From contig NW_026776913.1 of assembly GCF_030936135.1 (NCBI RefSeq), forward strand, positions 620,001 through 684,000: a stretch of 64,000 bases of DNA. The letters run 5' to 3'. Under the pieces are notes generated by a model. It worked only from the letters and a program-made list of their open reading frames with translations, did not search any database and was not told the origin of the DNA. Source of the stretch: Gavia stellata (Eukaryota > Chordata > Aves > Gaviiformes > Gaviidae). Shown here in pieces: positions 54,866-64,000 of this stretch (position 1 is its first letter; each line of letters starts with the position of its first letter). The position numbers were made by a program, and so were the translations under genes.

Positions 54866-56065
54866 ATCATAGAATCATTGATTCATAGAATGGTTTAGGT
54901 TGGAAACGACCTTTAAGATCATCAAGTCCAACTGTAAACCTAACCCTGTTAAGTCCACCACTAAGCGCCTCATCCACGCGTCTTTTAAAAAGCTCCAGTG
55001 ATGGTGACTCCACTACGTCCTTGGGCAGCCTGTTCCACTGTCTAAGAGCCCTTTTGGTGAAGAAACTATTCCTAATATCCAGTCTAACCTTCCCCTGGCA
55101 CAACTTGTGGCTGTTTCCTCTCGTCCTATCACTTGTCACTTGGGAGAAGAGACCAGCACCCACCTCTCTACAGGGGGACAATCACTTCCCTAGTCCTGCC
55201 AGCCACACTGTTTCTGATATAAGCCAGGATGCAGTTGGCTGTCATAGCAATGCTGGCCAACAGATGAATGTTTCTTTTCCATAGGTATTCAGAGAGATCC
55301 TTCTTGTGCTCGGAAGAGGCTGTCCTGCAAGGCCTATCACATTTCCTGAGCTCCTTCCCCCTTCAGAGCTGCTTCCCACGGCACCACCTGGATCAGTCCC
55401 CCCTGTATATCAAAGTCTTTGTCTCTGGAGTCCACCAGCCTGTGCTCTGCTGCTGGCCTTCCTTTGACACCTGGGACCCCACTATTTCCTTGTTTGCCAG
55501 TACCGCCTCCAGGTGAGCATCCCCCTTGTTGTCCCTACCTGGCAGCTCTGTTAGGAACTTGTCCCAGGAGCCTCCAGGCTGCCGGCATCCTGTCGCTTTG
55601 CCTGGCCAGGGAATGCCAGGGCACTTACAGTCCCCCACAGGAACCTGCTCCTTAACCTGGAGACTTCCTCGGCTTGCTGAGAGAGGACTATTGCTGTTTC
55701 CTCTCCCTGACCAAGTAGGTTATGAGTGCCAAGACCATGTCACCCTTACTGACTTCTCTTCTCATCCTCACTCACAGAAGCTGGCCCAACCTGTTGCCCA
55801 TCTCATAGAGGAGCTCCATATATCCTAGCTGCTCCTTCACACAGGGTGCTTCCCCCCAATTCTTGTCCTCCCTGTCACCTTCTCCATCAGAGCCTGTATC
55901 CCTGCACTGCAGCACCCCAGCTCAGCAAGCTGTGCCACCACTTCTCATTTAATCCCAAACCATCACAGTAGAGTGACACGTCCTGGGGCTTCAGCTCCTC
56001 CTGCCTGTGCTCCAGCTCCTCCTGGCCATGCACCTTTGGGCTGCAGCACCTCAGCCGGGGCACCG
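54866..56065 (-). mobile_element. CR1 LINE, reverse, decayed (copy B)
   Basis: Counterpart of 22510-23725 with the same internal deletion. The C-terminal motif reads [18 protein letters not shown] and the decayed endonuclease includes ANKEIVGSQV and GDCKCPGIPW. Confidence 0.8.
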
Positions 56066-58029
56066 GGGTGGAGCGCAGACTTCTCAGAGGGAAACCTGAT
56101 CACTGATCCTCACCAGAAGACCATTGTGCATCAAACAGTTAGTGCTGTGCTGCGCTGTGCTGCGTGTACAGCGTGGCCTCCGCACCTGTACTGTACTGCA
56201 GAGATCCCTTGGGCACAGGACAACCTCAGCAGCTCCTTGTCACAGTGCAGCCTGCGGGCAGCTCCCACTCGGTACTGACCATCATGGCACCTGCATGGCC
56301 TTGTCTCTGTCTGACAATGCAGCAGGAAGTTCTCATGAGAACATTATTTCTGACTGAACGTGGGGAAGAGGCATAGTCTCGTTTCCTCGTAAGCGAATAC
56401 GGTAAGAGTTTTTGACCAAAATGGGAGACTTTTTTCTCTGGACAGGGTCTGCATGGCATGCTTCGCATGCCTGGGAGTCCCATTCGATGATACAGAACCT
56501 AGGCAACCCACCACCTAACTGGATAAAAGATTATCTTTACGATTCTCTCCTTCTAATCCTCGACCTAACTGCATTTTAAATGATACCTCACAGAGTCTGA
56601 GTACCTTCCTTACTGGGATCATCATGGACCAGGATCTACTGGTGAAGAACTCTCCCAGCACACTTGGATGCAGCCCCTACGGTCCAATGGACTGGTAGGT
56701 GTGCAGTTTGCTCAGGTAACCCCTGGCTTCATCCCCATTCACAGCTGGTTGTTCTCCTCCAGAGCCCTGCCTCAAAGCACAAAGGCCTGGGAGACCTTGC
56801 TGGTGGAAACTGAGGCAAAGGGGACAAAGAGCATCTCAGATCTGCCTACACCTACTCTTACTAAACTTAGAAGTGGTTCCACAGTCTCTCTGTCGCTTCC
56901 TTAACTCTTCCCGAAGTAAAAACAGGTCATCTTGGTGTCATTGAATTTTTGGGGGGGTTTCAATTGAGTTTTCGTACGGACCATTGCTGTGGTTGGAGGA
57001 TGCAGTCTTTGAAGACAAGATGTGTGCAGGCACAGTGAGAAAAGGATTGTTCTATTCCTGGACTGTATCATCAAGGGAGTGAATAAAGATCCCTGTGTGA
57101 TGTGCTTTGTGTTCACGCAATGCCTGCAGCTATTGGGTAGAGAAGGGACAGACGCTGTCTCTCTCATAACATCTGACGACCAATGCCTCTGAAGTGATGG
57201 CAACAGCAATGGCACACAGGCACCAAATCTCATTCTCTGTGATGCCGACTGGGATGTCTGTCACGCACCCACCCTGAATGGGAATTGCTTTCCTGTTGGT
57301 CCTCTGATTTTCTTGCCAGCCCTGGCATCTCATGTAGCTCTGTGGGCCTGGATTTCAACATTACATTGAGCAGCTGCCTTGAATTCTGTACCACAATGTG
57401 GGGATGAACACGAGACAGCTGCCAATACACTCAGTGAAGGTCTAGTAAACCCAACACCTGGAGGAGAGGAAGAAAGAGACGGAGCTCTCCCTGTGGCATA
57501 AGACTCCATTCCATCCTATGAATAGCTCTATAGGCTGAGCTGAACATAACGAGTAGGGACAGGTTCAGTTGCCCTTAATTTGGGCAGCAGCTGTCCTTTC
57601 AGTTGGCCAAAGGAAATTCCCAAGAGCCTCCAAGAAGATGCCCCAGATGTTGGCCTGTCTCTACATCAGCCTGCACGTACCTTCAATCTGTCTCTATTAC
57701 CGGCACACATCTTTGACCACCTCTGGCACCTCAGATGTCACCAGACAACTGCATCTGAACAGCTCACTCCTGGCCTCCAGCTCCATTAATTACCATGGGA
57801 GCTGAGAGCAGGAGCTCACATGCAGGTGCCTATTGTGTGTCCACCTGAAGGGGGGCAGGAGGAATCCCACCTGCTGTGGGTCTGTGGTGTGCATGGGAGG
57901 GAGCTGAGTGCCCTTCCAGCCCCAGCACTCCAAACCCAGGATGAGATGCCTTGTCGGGCTCAGCTGCATCCCTTCCCTCAGCAGGGGTAAAGGAGATCCC
58001 TGCCTGTCCCTGTCTGGCTGTCCTGTCTA
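56066..58029. other. Spacer, no gene recognised (copy B)
   Basis: Counterpart of 23726-25689. A G run (TTTTTGGGGGGGTTTC near 56948) is specific to this copy. Confidence 0.5.
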
Positions 58030-58880
58030 AAGATGGGCCAAGAAAAGTTGATATTTAGGCGTGAGTCTGTCTCTCAGCAGGGAAATGTCAGTGCTGGAAA
58101 GAAGTGTCTCTCCCCAGCTGCGGGAGGGAACCTCAGTGATTGCTCCAGCCTGTTTCACAGCAGGTTCCCCTGGAGCCCCAGGGACCCCTGGGGGGAGCCC
58201 CGAGGGGCAGAGAAAGTGCCGCCTTGGGCTGCTCCTCTGCTGCTGAGCTGGGCCGGGCTCCTGGGATGGAGGGAGCTCATGGCAAGCGGGCAGCGCTGAG
58301 GAGAGACAGCTCTGCCCAGGAGCAGCTCCTCTGCAGAGCGCAGCAGGGCTGAGGGCACTGCCTGCAGGCACCGAGGGGAGAGGATCAAGGCAGAGAGAGG
58401 TTAAAGGCAGTCTGGGGTGGGAGGACAGAGGCGAGCTCACTGGAGGAGAAATCTTCACAGCCCTTGACACGGTAAGTCTCTGGGTGTGGGGCAATTTAGG
58501 TACAGTTCACGGCCAGATCTCCTAATGATGGCACATCCCACAAACGATGAGACCTTTGAGGAAGAAGTGCTACAGGTTCTCTGGTGTAGAGGAGGAGGAG
58601 GTGCCCCAGAGCAGGGCTTCCCTGCTGCACCATGAGAGGGACAGGGCATGAGGGCTGCCTTCTGCCAGGGACGGCTGCAGGGTGTGAAGGTGGGTGTGCA
58701 GCCAGGGGTGCCCAGGGCTGTTCTTCCGAGCAGGGTCCCTGCACCCCCGGGGCTGGGTGCTGGGGCAGGGACTCTGCCGCCTGCCAGGGTCAGCACTCAG
58801 CCTTTCCTGGGGAGCTCCCCACGGCACTGTGGGTGGCCCTTCAGGGCAGGGCAGGGTCCTTCTGCTGTTGAGAGGGTGCT
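58030..58880 (+). promoter_or_regulatory. GC-rich upstream arm of OR e with candidate noncoding first exon
   Basis: It is inverted relative to 46740-47640. CCTTGACACG then GTAAGT falls with the exon ending at 58471. The part from 58480 to 58880 extends the inverted match to the outer portion of the left arms (for example 14800-14990), further than in copy A. The acceptor of OR e is at 59937-59938, giving an intron of about 1.47 kb. Confidence 0.55.
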
Positions 58881-59110
58881 GCCTGGGTCAGGGCTGCTCA
58901 CAGCTCCACATACCCCCCAGGACATTTCCAAGGGCACTTTTCAAAAGGAAGGTCTATGTGGCGGTTACCTGAAAGGGAAGCTGCCGGTGTTTTGCATTTT
59001 CTCCTCTTGGTTGTCTGGGAGGGCAGTGGGAGATGGGAATTTATTTCTATGTTCTGGGGAAGGCCCTGAGACCCCACTTCTCATTAGCTCTTGTCTGATC
59101 TGCTCCTTAG

Positions 59111-59186
59111 CTCCGGCACAGACAGAGGTGCCCCTGGGCAGTACCCTGGTGCCAGGAGGTGTCTGCAGGGCAGAGCTGAGCACACG
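59111..59186 (+). other. Candidate second noncoding exon of OR e
   Basis: A 76-base block is framed by CTGCTCCTTAG on the left and CACACG then GTGAGT on the right. A similar block lies upstream of OR c (31190-31268) with CTCCTTAG and a weaker GTGGGA donor. It could be an alternative 5' untranslated exon. Confidence 0.35.
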
Positions 59187-59961
59187 GTGAGTGGGATGGG
59201 GTCTTTGAGAGATGGTAGGAGAGAGACATGGGGACAGGGAATTAGCTTCCAGCAGGGACATCTCCAGCAGAGACAAGGGCAGGGAATGAGAAGGAGCTGC
59301 TACCAGAAATGCCATGGCAGGGGCTATTCGGGCACCTCCCTGCCATGCCCTGGAGTGCAGATACCTTCCCCAGAGCAACCCCCTGGTCTCCTCTCCTACC
59401 CAGCAGAGCCTCTGCCTTCATGGCCATGGGGTCCCCGTTATGAGTCATCCCCTGGGCAGCTTGCCTTCCAGGTGGATGTGTCTTGGGATGCAGTACACAA
59501 AAAAGAGACTAAAACCACCTGCCCTACAGTGACACCATCTGAGAGGTGGTGAGCACAGCTGGGTAAGGAGAAGGCTTCATAGCATGCCCCTCTGCCTTTC
59601 TGACCTCACCTCATTTTTTTGAAGCATTGCAGTTTTCTTCCCTGTTTCCCCACCCTTCCGTGATGCTCTTGCTCTCTGGGGTATGGATGGGGGTACAGGT
59701 CAGCTTCTGTTCTGGCACTGACTCTGTGTGTCCTTCCCTGGAAGTGTCTTCATGGGAAGTAGGTGCCCAAGCTCTGTTTTAAACTGTCAGGCACCATGCC
59801 ATTCAATTGACAGGGCTGGGGAATGCGCTGGCTTGTTCCTCATTCATCACAGGGATGGGGATTTCTATGACAAATGGCATGTTATTTTCCTCACAGAAGT
59901 CTGTCCTCAATTGTCATTGTCTTTTTCACCTTGGACAGGTCCCAATGCCCACAGAAAGCAA

Positions 59962-60981
59962 ATGTCCAACAGCAGCTCCATCACCCAGTTCCTCCTCCTG
60001 GCATTCGCAGACACACGGGAGCTGCAGCTCTTGCACTTCTGCCTCTTCCTGGGCATCTACCTGGCTGCCCTCCTGGCCAATGGCCTCATCATCACTGCCA
60101 TAGCCTGCGACCACCACCTCCACAGCCCCATGTACTTCTTCCTCCTCAACCTTTCCTTCATCGACCTGGGCTTCGTCTCCACCACTCTCCCCAAAGCCAT
60201 GGCCAATTCCCTCTGGGACACCAGGGCCATCTCCTATGCAGGATGTGCTGCCCAAGTCTTTTTTGTTTTATTTTTGATGTCAGCAGAATTTTTTCTTCTC
60301 ACTGTCATGGCCTTCGACCGCTACATTGCCATCTGCAAACCCCTGCACTATGGGACCCTCCTGGGCAGCAGAGCTTGTGCCAAAATAGCAACAGCTGCCT
60401 GGGGCAGTGGGTTTCTCAATTCTCTTCTTCACACTACCAATACATTTTCACTACCACTTTGCGAAAGCAATGCCTTGGACCAGTTCTTCTGTGAAATTCC
60501 CCCAGTCCTCAAGCTCTCCTGCTCAGACTCCTACCTCAGGGTAGCTGGGCCTCTTAGTTTTAGTGCTTTTCTATTCTGGGGTTGTTTTATATTCATCTTG
60601 CTGTCCTATGTGCAGATCTTGAGGGCCGTGTTGAGGATCCCCTCTGAGCAGGGACGGCACAAAGCCTTTTCCACGTGCCTCCCTCACCTGGCTGTGGTCT
60701 CCCTGTTTATCTGTACTGGCACGTTTGCCTACCTCAAGCCCCCCTCCATCTCCTCTGCAGCTCTGGATTCAGTGATGGCAATGCTGTACTCGGTGGTGAC
60801 CCCAGCCTTGAACCCCCTCATCTACAGCATGAGGAACCGGGACCTCAAGGATGCCATGAAGAAAGTGATTTTAGGGATGTTTCCCATGTATCCCATTGCT
60901 GGACTGTCCTTTGTTTGCTCTTTTGTCCTTTTTGTTTTCATTATCTTTGTTGTTATTAGCCTTTACTGTGTTTCTACATAA
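59962..60981 (+). CDS. Olfactory receptor, family-14-like (OR e), intact with extended hydrophobic tail
   Basis: An open 339-residue OR starting MSNSSSITQFLLLAFADTRE at the shared ATG, 23 bases after the acceptor at 59937-59938. The frame is open further upstream but that part is intronic. Landmarks are LLANGLIITAI (Gly of LLGN is Ala), HSPMYFFLLNLSFIDL, MAFDRYIAICKPLHY (Phe for the usual Tyr before DRY), CESNALDQFFCEIPPVLKLSC, SYVQILRAVLRIPSEQGRHK, KAFSTCLPHL and TPALNPLIYSMRNRDLKDA (to about 298). The other paralogues end within 10-20 residues of this point. Here the frame continues to Thr339, and residues 312-336 form a strongly hydrophobic run (LSFVCSFVLFVFIIFVVISL). A poly(A) signal AATAAA is at 61043-61048. 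The core is certainly an OR; the tail is real in the sequence but its effect is unknown. Confidence 0.93.
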   Translation: MSNSSSITQFLLLAFADTRELQLLHFCLFLGIYLAALLANGLIITAIACDHHLHSPMYFFLLNLSFIDLGFVSTTLPKAMANSLWDTRAISYAGCAAQVFFVLFLMSAEFFLLTVMAFDRYIAICKPLHYGTLLGSRACAKIATAAWGSGFLNSLLHTTNTFSLPLCESNALDQFFCEIPPVLKLSCSDSYLRVAGPLSFSAFLFWGCFIFILLSYVQILRAVLRIPSEQGRHKAFSTCLPHLAVVSLFICTGTFAYLKPPSISSAALDSVMAMLYSVVTPALNPLIYSMRNRDLKDAMKKVILGMFPMYPIAGLSFVCSFVLFVFIIFVVISLYCVST

Positions 60982-61042
60982 ATGTTGAGATTCTCCTTAC
61001 TTCTACTGAGGAATGAGCCTGCTCTGTCTTCCCTGGCTCTGA

Positions 61043-61048
61043 AATAAA
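61043..61048 (+). terminator. Poly(A) signal after OR e
   Basis: AATAAA lies 62 bases after the OR e stop codon and is the first such hexamer downstream. Confidence 0.55.
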
Positions 61049-62053
61049 AGTCTGTCTTTCACTGGGACAGAGCTACACTCTCATAGCATTTCTGAAATCA
61101 AATGGGATCTCCCCAGTGTGCTGACTGAAGTTTGGGCTCTTCTTCCAAAGCTGATGGCAGCAACAGGCCCAAGGAATTTCACCTCAAAAGGGCCTTTCTC
61201 TCCTTGGAATTGAGAGAGAAACTCTCGTTGTCACATTGTCACAGCTGTTAGAGACCTGGGGCTGGATCTTGGACTCACCCTTTGGTGTATGGTGGCCGTG
61301 GAGATGGTAAATGAGCACTGAGTTACACACCCAGGGCTGTCCCACATACGACTGTGCAGAAGACGTCCTCCAGGAGGGGAATCTACAGCTACCTGGAGAG
61401 CCTGGGGGTTCTGCAGGGGCAGCACATTCCTGGGGTGGGCAGTGACTGGATCCTCCCAAAGTGAGAGGTCACCCAACGGGGAATCACTCAAAAGAAATTG
61501 CTAAATGCCGGTCTCGGCGAGGAAATACAGATGGACACACCTGACCAACTCCAGCAGGGAACAGCACCTTTGCAGCCCCCACAGCACCGGCAGAACACAC
61601 ACAGGCATGAGTATCACAACCGGCCCCATCCCGCTCCCTTCTCAAGCTGGTCTGGTGTGCAGGTGACAAGTGGTCTGTGCAGATCCTGCAGCGCTTACCC
61701 ACGGGAACGGTCCTCACGGTCCCTCCAGTGTGGGCCTGCGCTTGGGTCTGCCCAAGTGCCCTGCCCAGACCCGGGGCCGTTATCCACTTGGCAGCTCCAG
61801 CCCTGCCTCTCTCCACACCCTGGTGTCCTCCTGCTGCAGCCAGCCCCTGGATTTCACCAGCAAAGCGTGTACATGCATTCGCCCCAAACACACAGGCAAT
61901 AGTGAGCACTCTCACCCAGCAAATAGCCGGAGCAGAGTTTAATAAGACAGTGGACAGAGCATGGAGATCAGGCACAGGGTTTGGACAGACCAGCACTGAG
62001 CAGCCCCCTACCCCCATGCAGCTGGCCCCTTGCATATGGAGGGGAAATTCAAT
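61049..62053. other. Intergenic, no gene recognised
   Basis: Long open frames on both strands here (for example minus 61484-62035) have no recognisable motif and overlap each other. I treat them as chance. Confidence 0.5.
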
Positions 62054-62640
62054 TTACGATTGCTCAGCAGGGGTCATTTGTGACCCAGGAATGATCTGGC
62101 AGGGAGGGCAAGGAGGCCCAGCTGCAGAAGGGGTTAAACTGGCTGGAAGCAGGGATGCCAGAAACAGAAGGACTTCCTGTAAGGGAGTGAAGTTTCCCTG
62201 GGTGATGAGATCAGCAACAGCGTCCGCATTGTCTTGTAGCCATCCTGGAGTGGGAGCGCTCAGGGGCCCAAGCTCAGGGGCAAACTTTGGGCTGCAGAGC
62301 TGGGCTGGTGCAAGTGTAGGTAAGGAATCTGCTTGTGACGCGTATTTGCAGACTCCTTGTAGAAACGCTTGTTGCGGTAGGACTCTGACCGATGCATTGG
62401 TCATTAAATATTTCTGTCATATTTAAGCACAAAAGTCTGTTTAATTTACCTCACGGGGTACCATAAAAATTCCCCGAGAGCTTGAAGGGTATGGGAAGCC
62501 CATGTAAAACCTCGTTCGGGGTGCCCCAATTTGGCTGGGACTCCTCATGCGCATGAACAAAGATTTACCCTTCTAATTCCTTACTTTGCGTCCTAGCCTC
62601 TCTGCTCGGTCGGCACTGGCCAGTCTCGAATTTTCATGAC
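62054..62640 (-). other. Possible ERV leader and gag-like frame, unassigned
   Basis: On the minus strand an LTR fragment (to 62641) is followed by GGGGCACCCCGAACGAGG near 62520, a site that faintly resembles a primer-binding region, and then a 116-codon open frame (62054-62404) rich in Pro and Leu (ADLITQGNFTPLQEVLLFL). The arrangement suggests an ERV 5' region but no motif proves it. Confidence 0.25.
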
Positions 62641-62770
62641 AGTAAGCGCTGTTCAGCAATAACTAAACCATCGGTGTGTTATCAAAGCTGTTGTCATTAC
62701 AAATCCAAAGCATAGCACCATACATGCTGCCACAAAGAAAATTAACTCTATCCCAGCCAAAACCAGCACA
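62641..62770 (-). mobile_element. LTR 5' fragment
   Basis: On the minus strand it starts at 62770 with TGTGCTGGTTTTGGCTGGG and ATAGAGTTAATTTTCTTTGT, then continues to about 62641 (GCTGAACAGCGCTTAC) as in the first 130 bases of the LTR at 37725. The rest is missing. Confidence 0.75.
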
Positions 62771-62799
62771 CAGAGCCACCATTATAATTAAAAGACACA

Positions 62800-63712
62800 T
62801 ACACACGTTCAATTGCAGATACAGGCATAAAATAGATCTAATTACTGATACAATTAGAGTCGGAGACACCATAACATGCACAAGTAGAGCTACATGACCA
62901 GTCACACAAATCATTACACATACAATTGCAGATACAATTACAGATCAAGATACAATCACACGTACAATCGCAGATACAAGTACAGTCACAGACACAAGCC
63001 CACATTCCATTACACCTACAACTACAGCTACTGCTCGTGATACCATTACCGATAGAGGTGCCATGACTGATAGAGGCAGGGTTAAACATACGGGTGCTGC
63101 TACAAATACAATTGAAGATACACGCACAGATGCCAGAAGAGACGCAGATGCAGGTACAATCAGACATACCAGTACCCATCTAGACACCATGACAGACACC
63201 GATACCAATACAGGCAGAGACAACACTACCCATACCATCAGAGATACCACTGCAGATTCCCTTGCAGAAGCAGATGACACTGTAGATGCCACGGCAGACA
63301 CAGATACCACTGCAGATGCCCTTGCTGAAACACATACCGTTTCGGATGCGATTGCAGATGAAGATGCCACTAGAGGTGCAAATGCCACTCCAGGTTCTGA
63401 GCATACGCCATAGCAGATGTACACAAAATTGGAGGCGCGATAGTGTTGCAGATACCCTTGCAGATGGAGGTAGCATTGCTGATAGAGATACCATTTCAGA
63501 GGAAGGTACCTTTGGAGATGCAGAGAAAATTTAATTGCAGATGGAGATACCATTGCAGATGCAGGTAACATGGCAGATGGAGACACCATTGCAGATACAG
63601 AGAGGATTACAGATGCATAGATGATTGCAGGTGCCCATACAGGTGCAGATGCCACTGCAGATGGAGATACCATTGCAGCTACTGATACCTGTATCTCCTT
63701 CTAGTACAAGGT
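62800..63712 (+). repeat. Degenerate GCAGAT/GATACC minisatellite array
   Basis: About 900 bases of imperfect units such as ATTGCAGATGGAGATACC and GCAGATACCACTGCAGATGC in plus orientation. The left third is more diverged (GATACAATTACAGATACA), the right third more regular. The unit length is a multiple of three so frames stay open on both strands, producing the Asp/Thr/Ala-rich plus frame 63063-63413 and the Val/Ser/Ala-rich minus frame 62945-63673. Confidence 0.85.
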
Positions 63713-63721
63713 AACCCATTT

Positions 63722-64000
63722 ATTGGACGAGGGAAAGGCTGTGGGTATTGTTTACCTGGACATAAGTAAAGCCTTTGGCACCGTTTCCTACAGCATTTGC
63801 CTGGAGAAACTGGCTGCTCATGGCTTGGATGGGGGTACTCTTTGCTGGGTAAAAGAATGGCTTGGATGGCCAGGCCCCAAAGGGTTGTGGTGAATGGAGT
63901 TCAGTCATGTTGGCAGCCGGTCACAAGTGGTGTCCCCCAGGGCTCAGGTTTGGGGTTGGTCTTGTTGAATATATTTATGGACGATCTGGATGAGGGGATC
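63722..64000 (+). mobile_element. CR1 LINE RT, running off the window
   Basis: The plus strand encodes [16 protein letters not shown]-type sequence (CR1 DFSKAFDTV), then a [14 protein letters not shown]-like segment, [15 protein letters not shown] with a frame change (GVPQGSGLG), and FMDDLDEGI at the edge. The element continues beyond 64000. Confidence 0.82.

Larger units (their letters stand above)
46703..58471 (+). repeat. Segmental duplication, copy B
   Basis: Direct repeat of 14664-26130, about 300 bases longer, mainly because of an extra segment of about 250 bases in the left arm (47250-47490) and a segment of about 40-50 bases near 50405-50450. Copy-specific differences include a 14-base shortening in the CR1 near 54960 and the intact TM5-TM7 OR frame at 51223-51561. 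The contents and order match copy A. Confidence 0.9.

Noticed and set aside
59728-59961. Upstream start giving a 417-residue OR e
   Set aside because: The additional 78 codons lie in the putative intron before the acceptor at 59937-59938 and match no OR N-terminus.
61677-62426. 249-codon plus-strand open frame
   Set aside because: No recognisable domain; it crosses the boundary of the putative ERV leader on the other strand.
63063-63413. Asp/Thr/Ala-rich 116-codon frame
   Set aside because: It is the direct translation of the minisatellite; several frames there are open because the unit is a multiple of three.
62800-63712. CRISPR-like regular repeats
   Set aside because: Units are degenerate, contiguous and without unique spacers; the genome is avian.

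Overview
This is a bird nuclear-genome window, probably from a neoavian species. The evidence is: many CR1 LINE fragments of both orientations with the avian 3' tail (repeats of ATTCTGTG-type octamers); several LTRs opening with the avian ERV start TGTGCTGGTTTTGGCTGG; and a set of near-identical single-coding-exon olfactory receptor (OR) genes of the family-14-like type that expanded in birds. No bacterial, CRISPR or tRNA features are present.

Layout. 1-2.16 kb holds no recognisable gene except a degenerate GCAGAT minisatellite. 2.16-12.8 kb is a graveyard of nested retroelements: a CR1, two betaretrovirus-like ERV pieces (one with a tRNA-Trp primer site, one with a tRNA-initiator-Met primer site), broken gag and pol, an LTR fragment embedded in pol, then a stack of CR1 3' pieces. 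12.8-32.8 kb is OR territory: an intact OR on the minus strand (12789-13724), an 11.5-kb spacer (copy A), an OR on the plus strand with one deleted base (27399-28333), and a further plus-strand OR with one stop codon (31851-32768). 33.6-37.7 kb is an ERV-L-like provirus on the minus strand with RT, RNase H and integrase but no gag. 37.7-42.2 kb is CR1 and LTR debris. 45.3-61.0 kb repeats the OR arrangement: an intact minus-strand OR (45270-46205), spacer copy B (46703-58471), and an intact plus-strand OR with an unusual hydrophobic tail (59962-60981). 61-64 kb holds LTR debris, a second and larger GCAGAT minisatellite, and a CR1 running off the end.

How it fits together. The two 11.5-kb spacers are direct copies of each other, about 32 kb apart and by eye more than 90% identical. 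Each carries two OR pseudogene pieces and one CR1. Each is bracketed by an inverted pair of GC-rich arms that lie upstream of the flanking ORs. The arms hold a conserved splice-donor sequence (GACACG followed by GTAAGT), and each OR has a pyrimidine-rich acceptor shortly before its ATG. This suggests a shared two-exon structure: a noncoding first exon in the arm, an intron of about 1-1.5 kb, then the coding exon. The duplication ends near these arms, so recombination between them is a plausible cause of the expansion.

Two OR genes (12789 and 45270) look intact and ordinary, one (59962) is intact but extended, two are broken by a single lesion each, and four fragments (two per spacer) are older pseudogenes. 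All identity and boundary statements are by eye; no alignment or database search was run.
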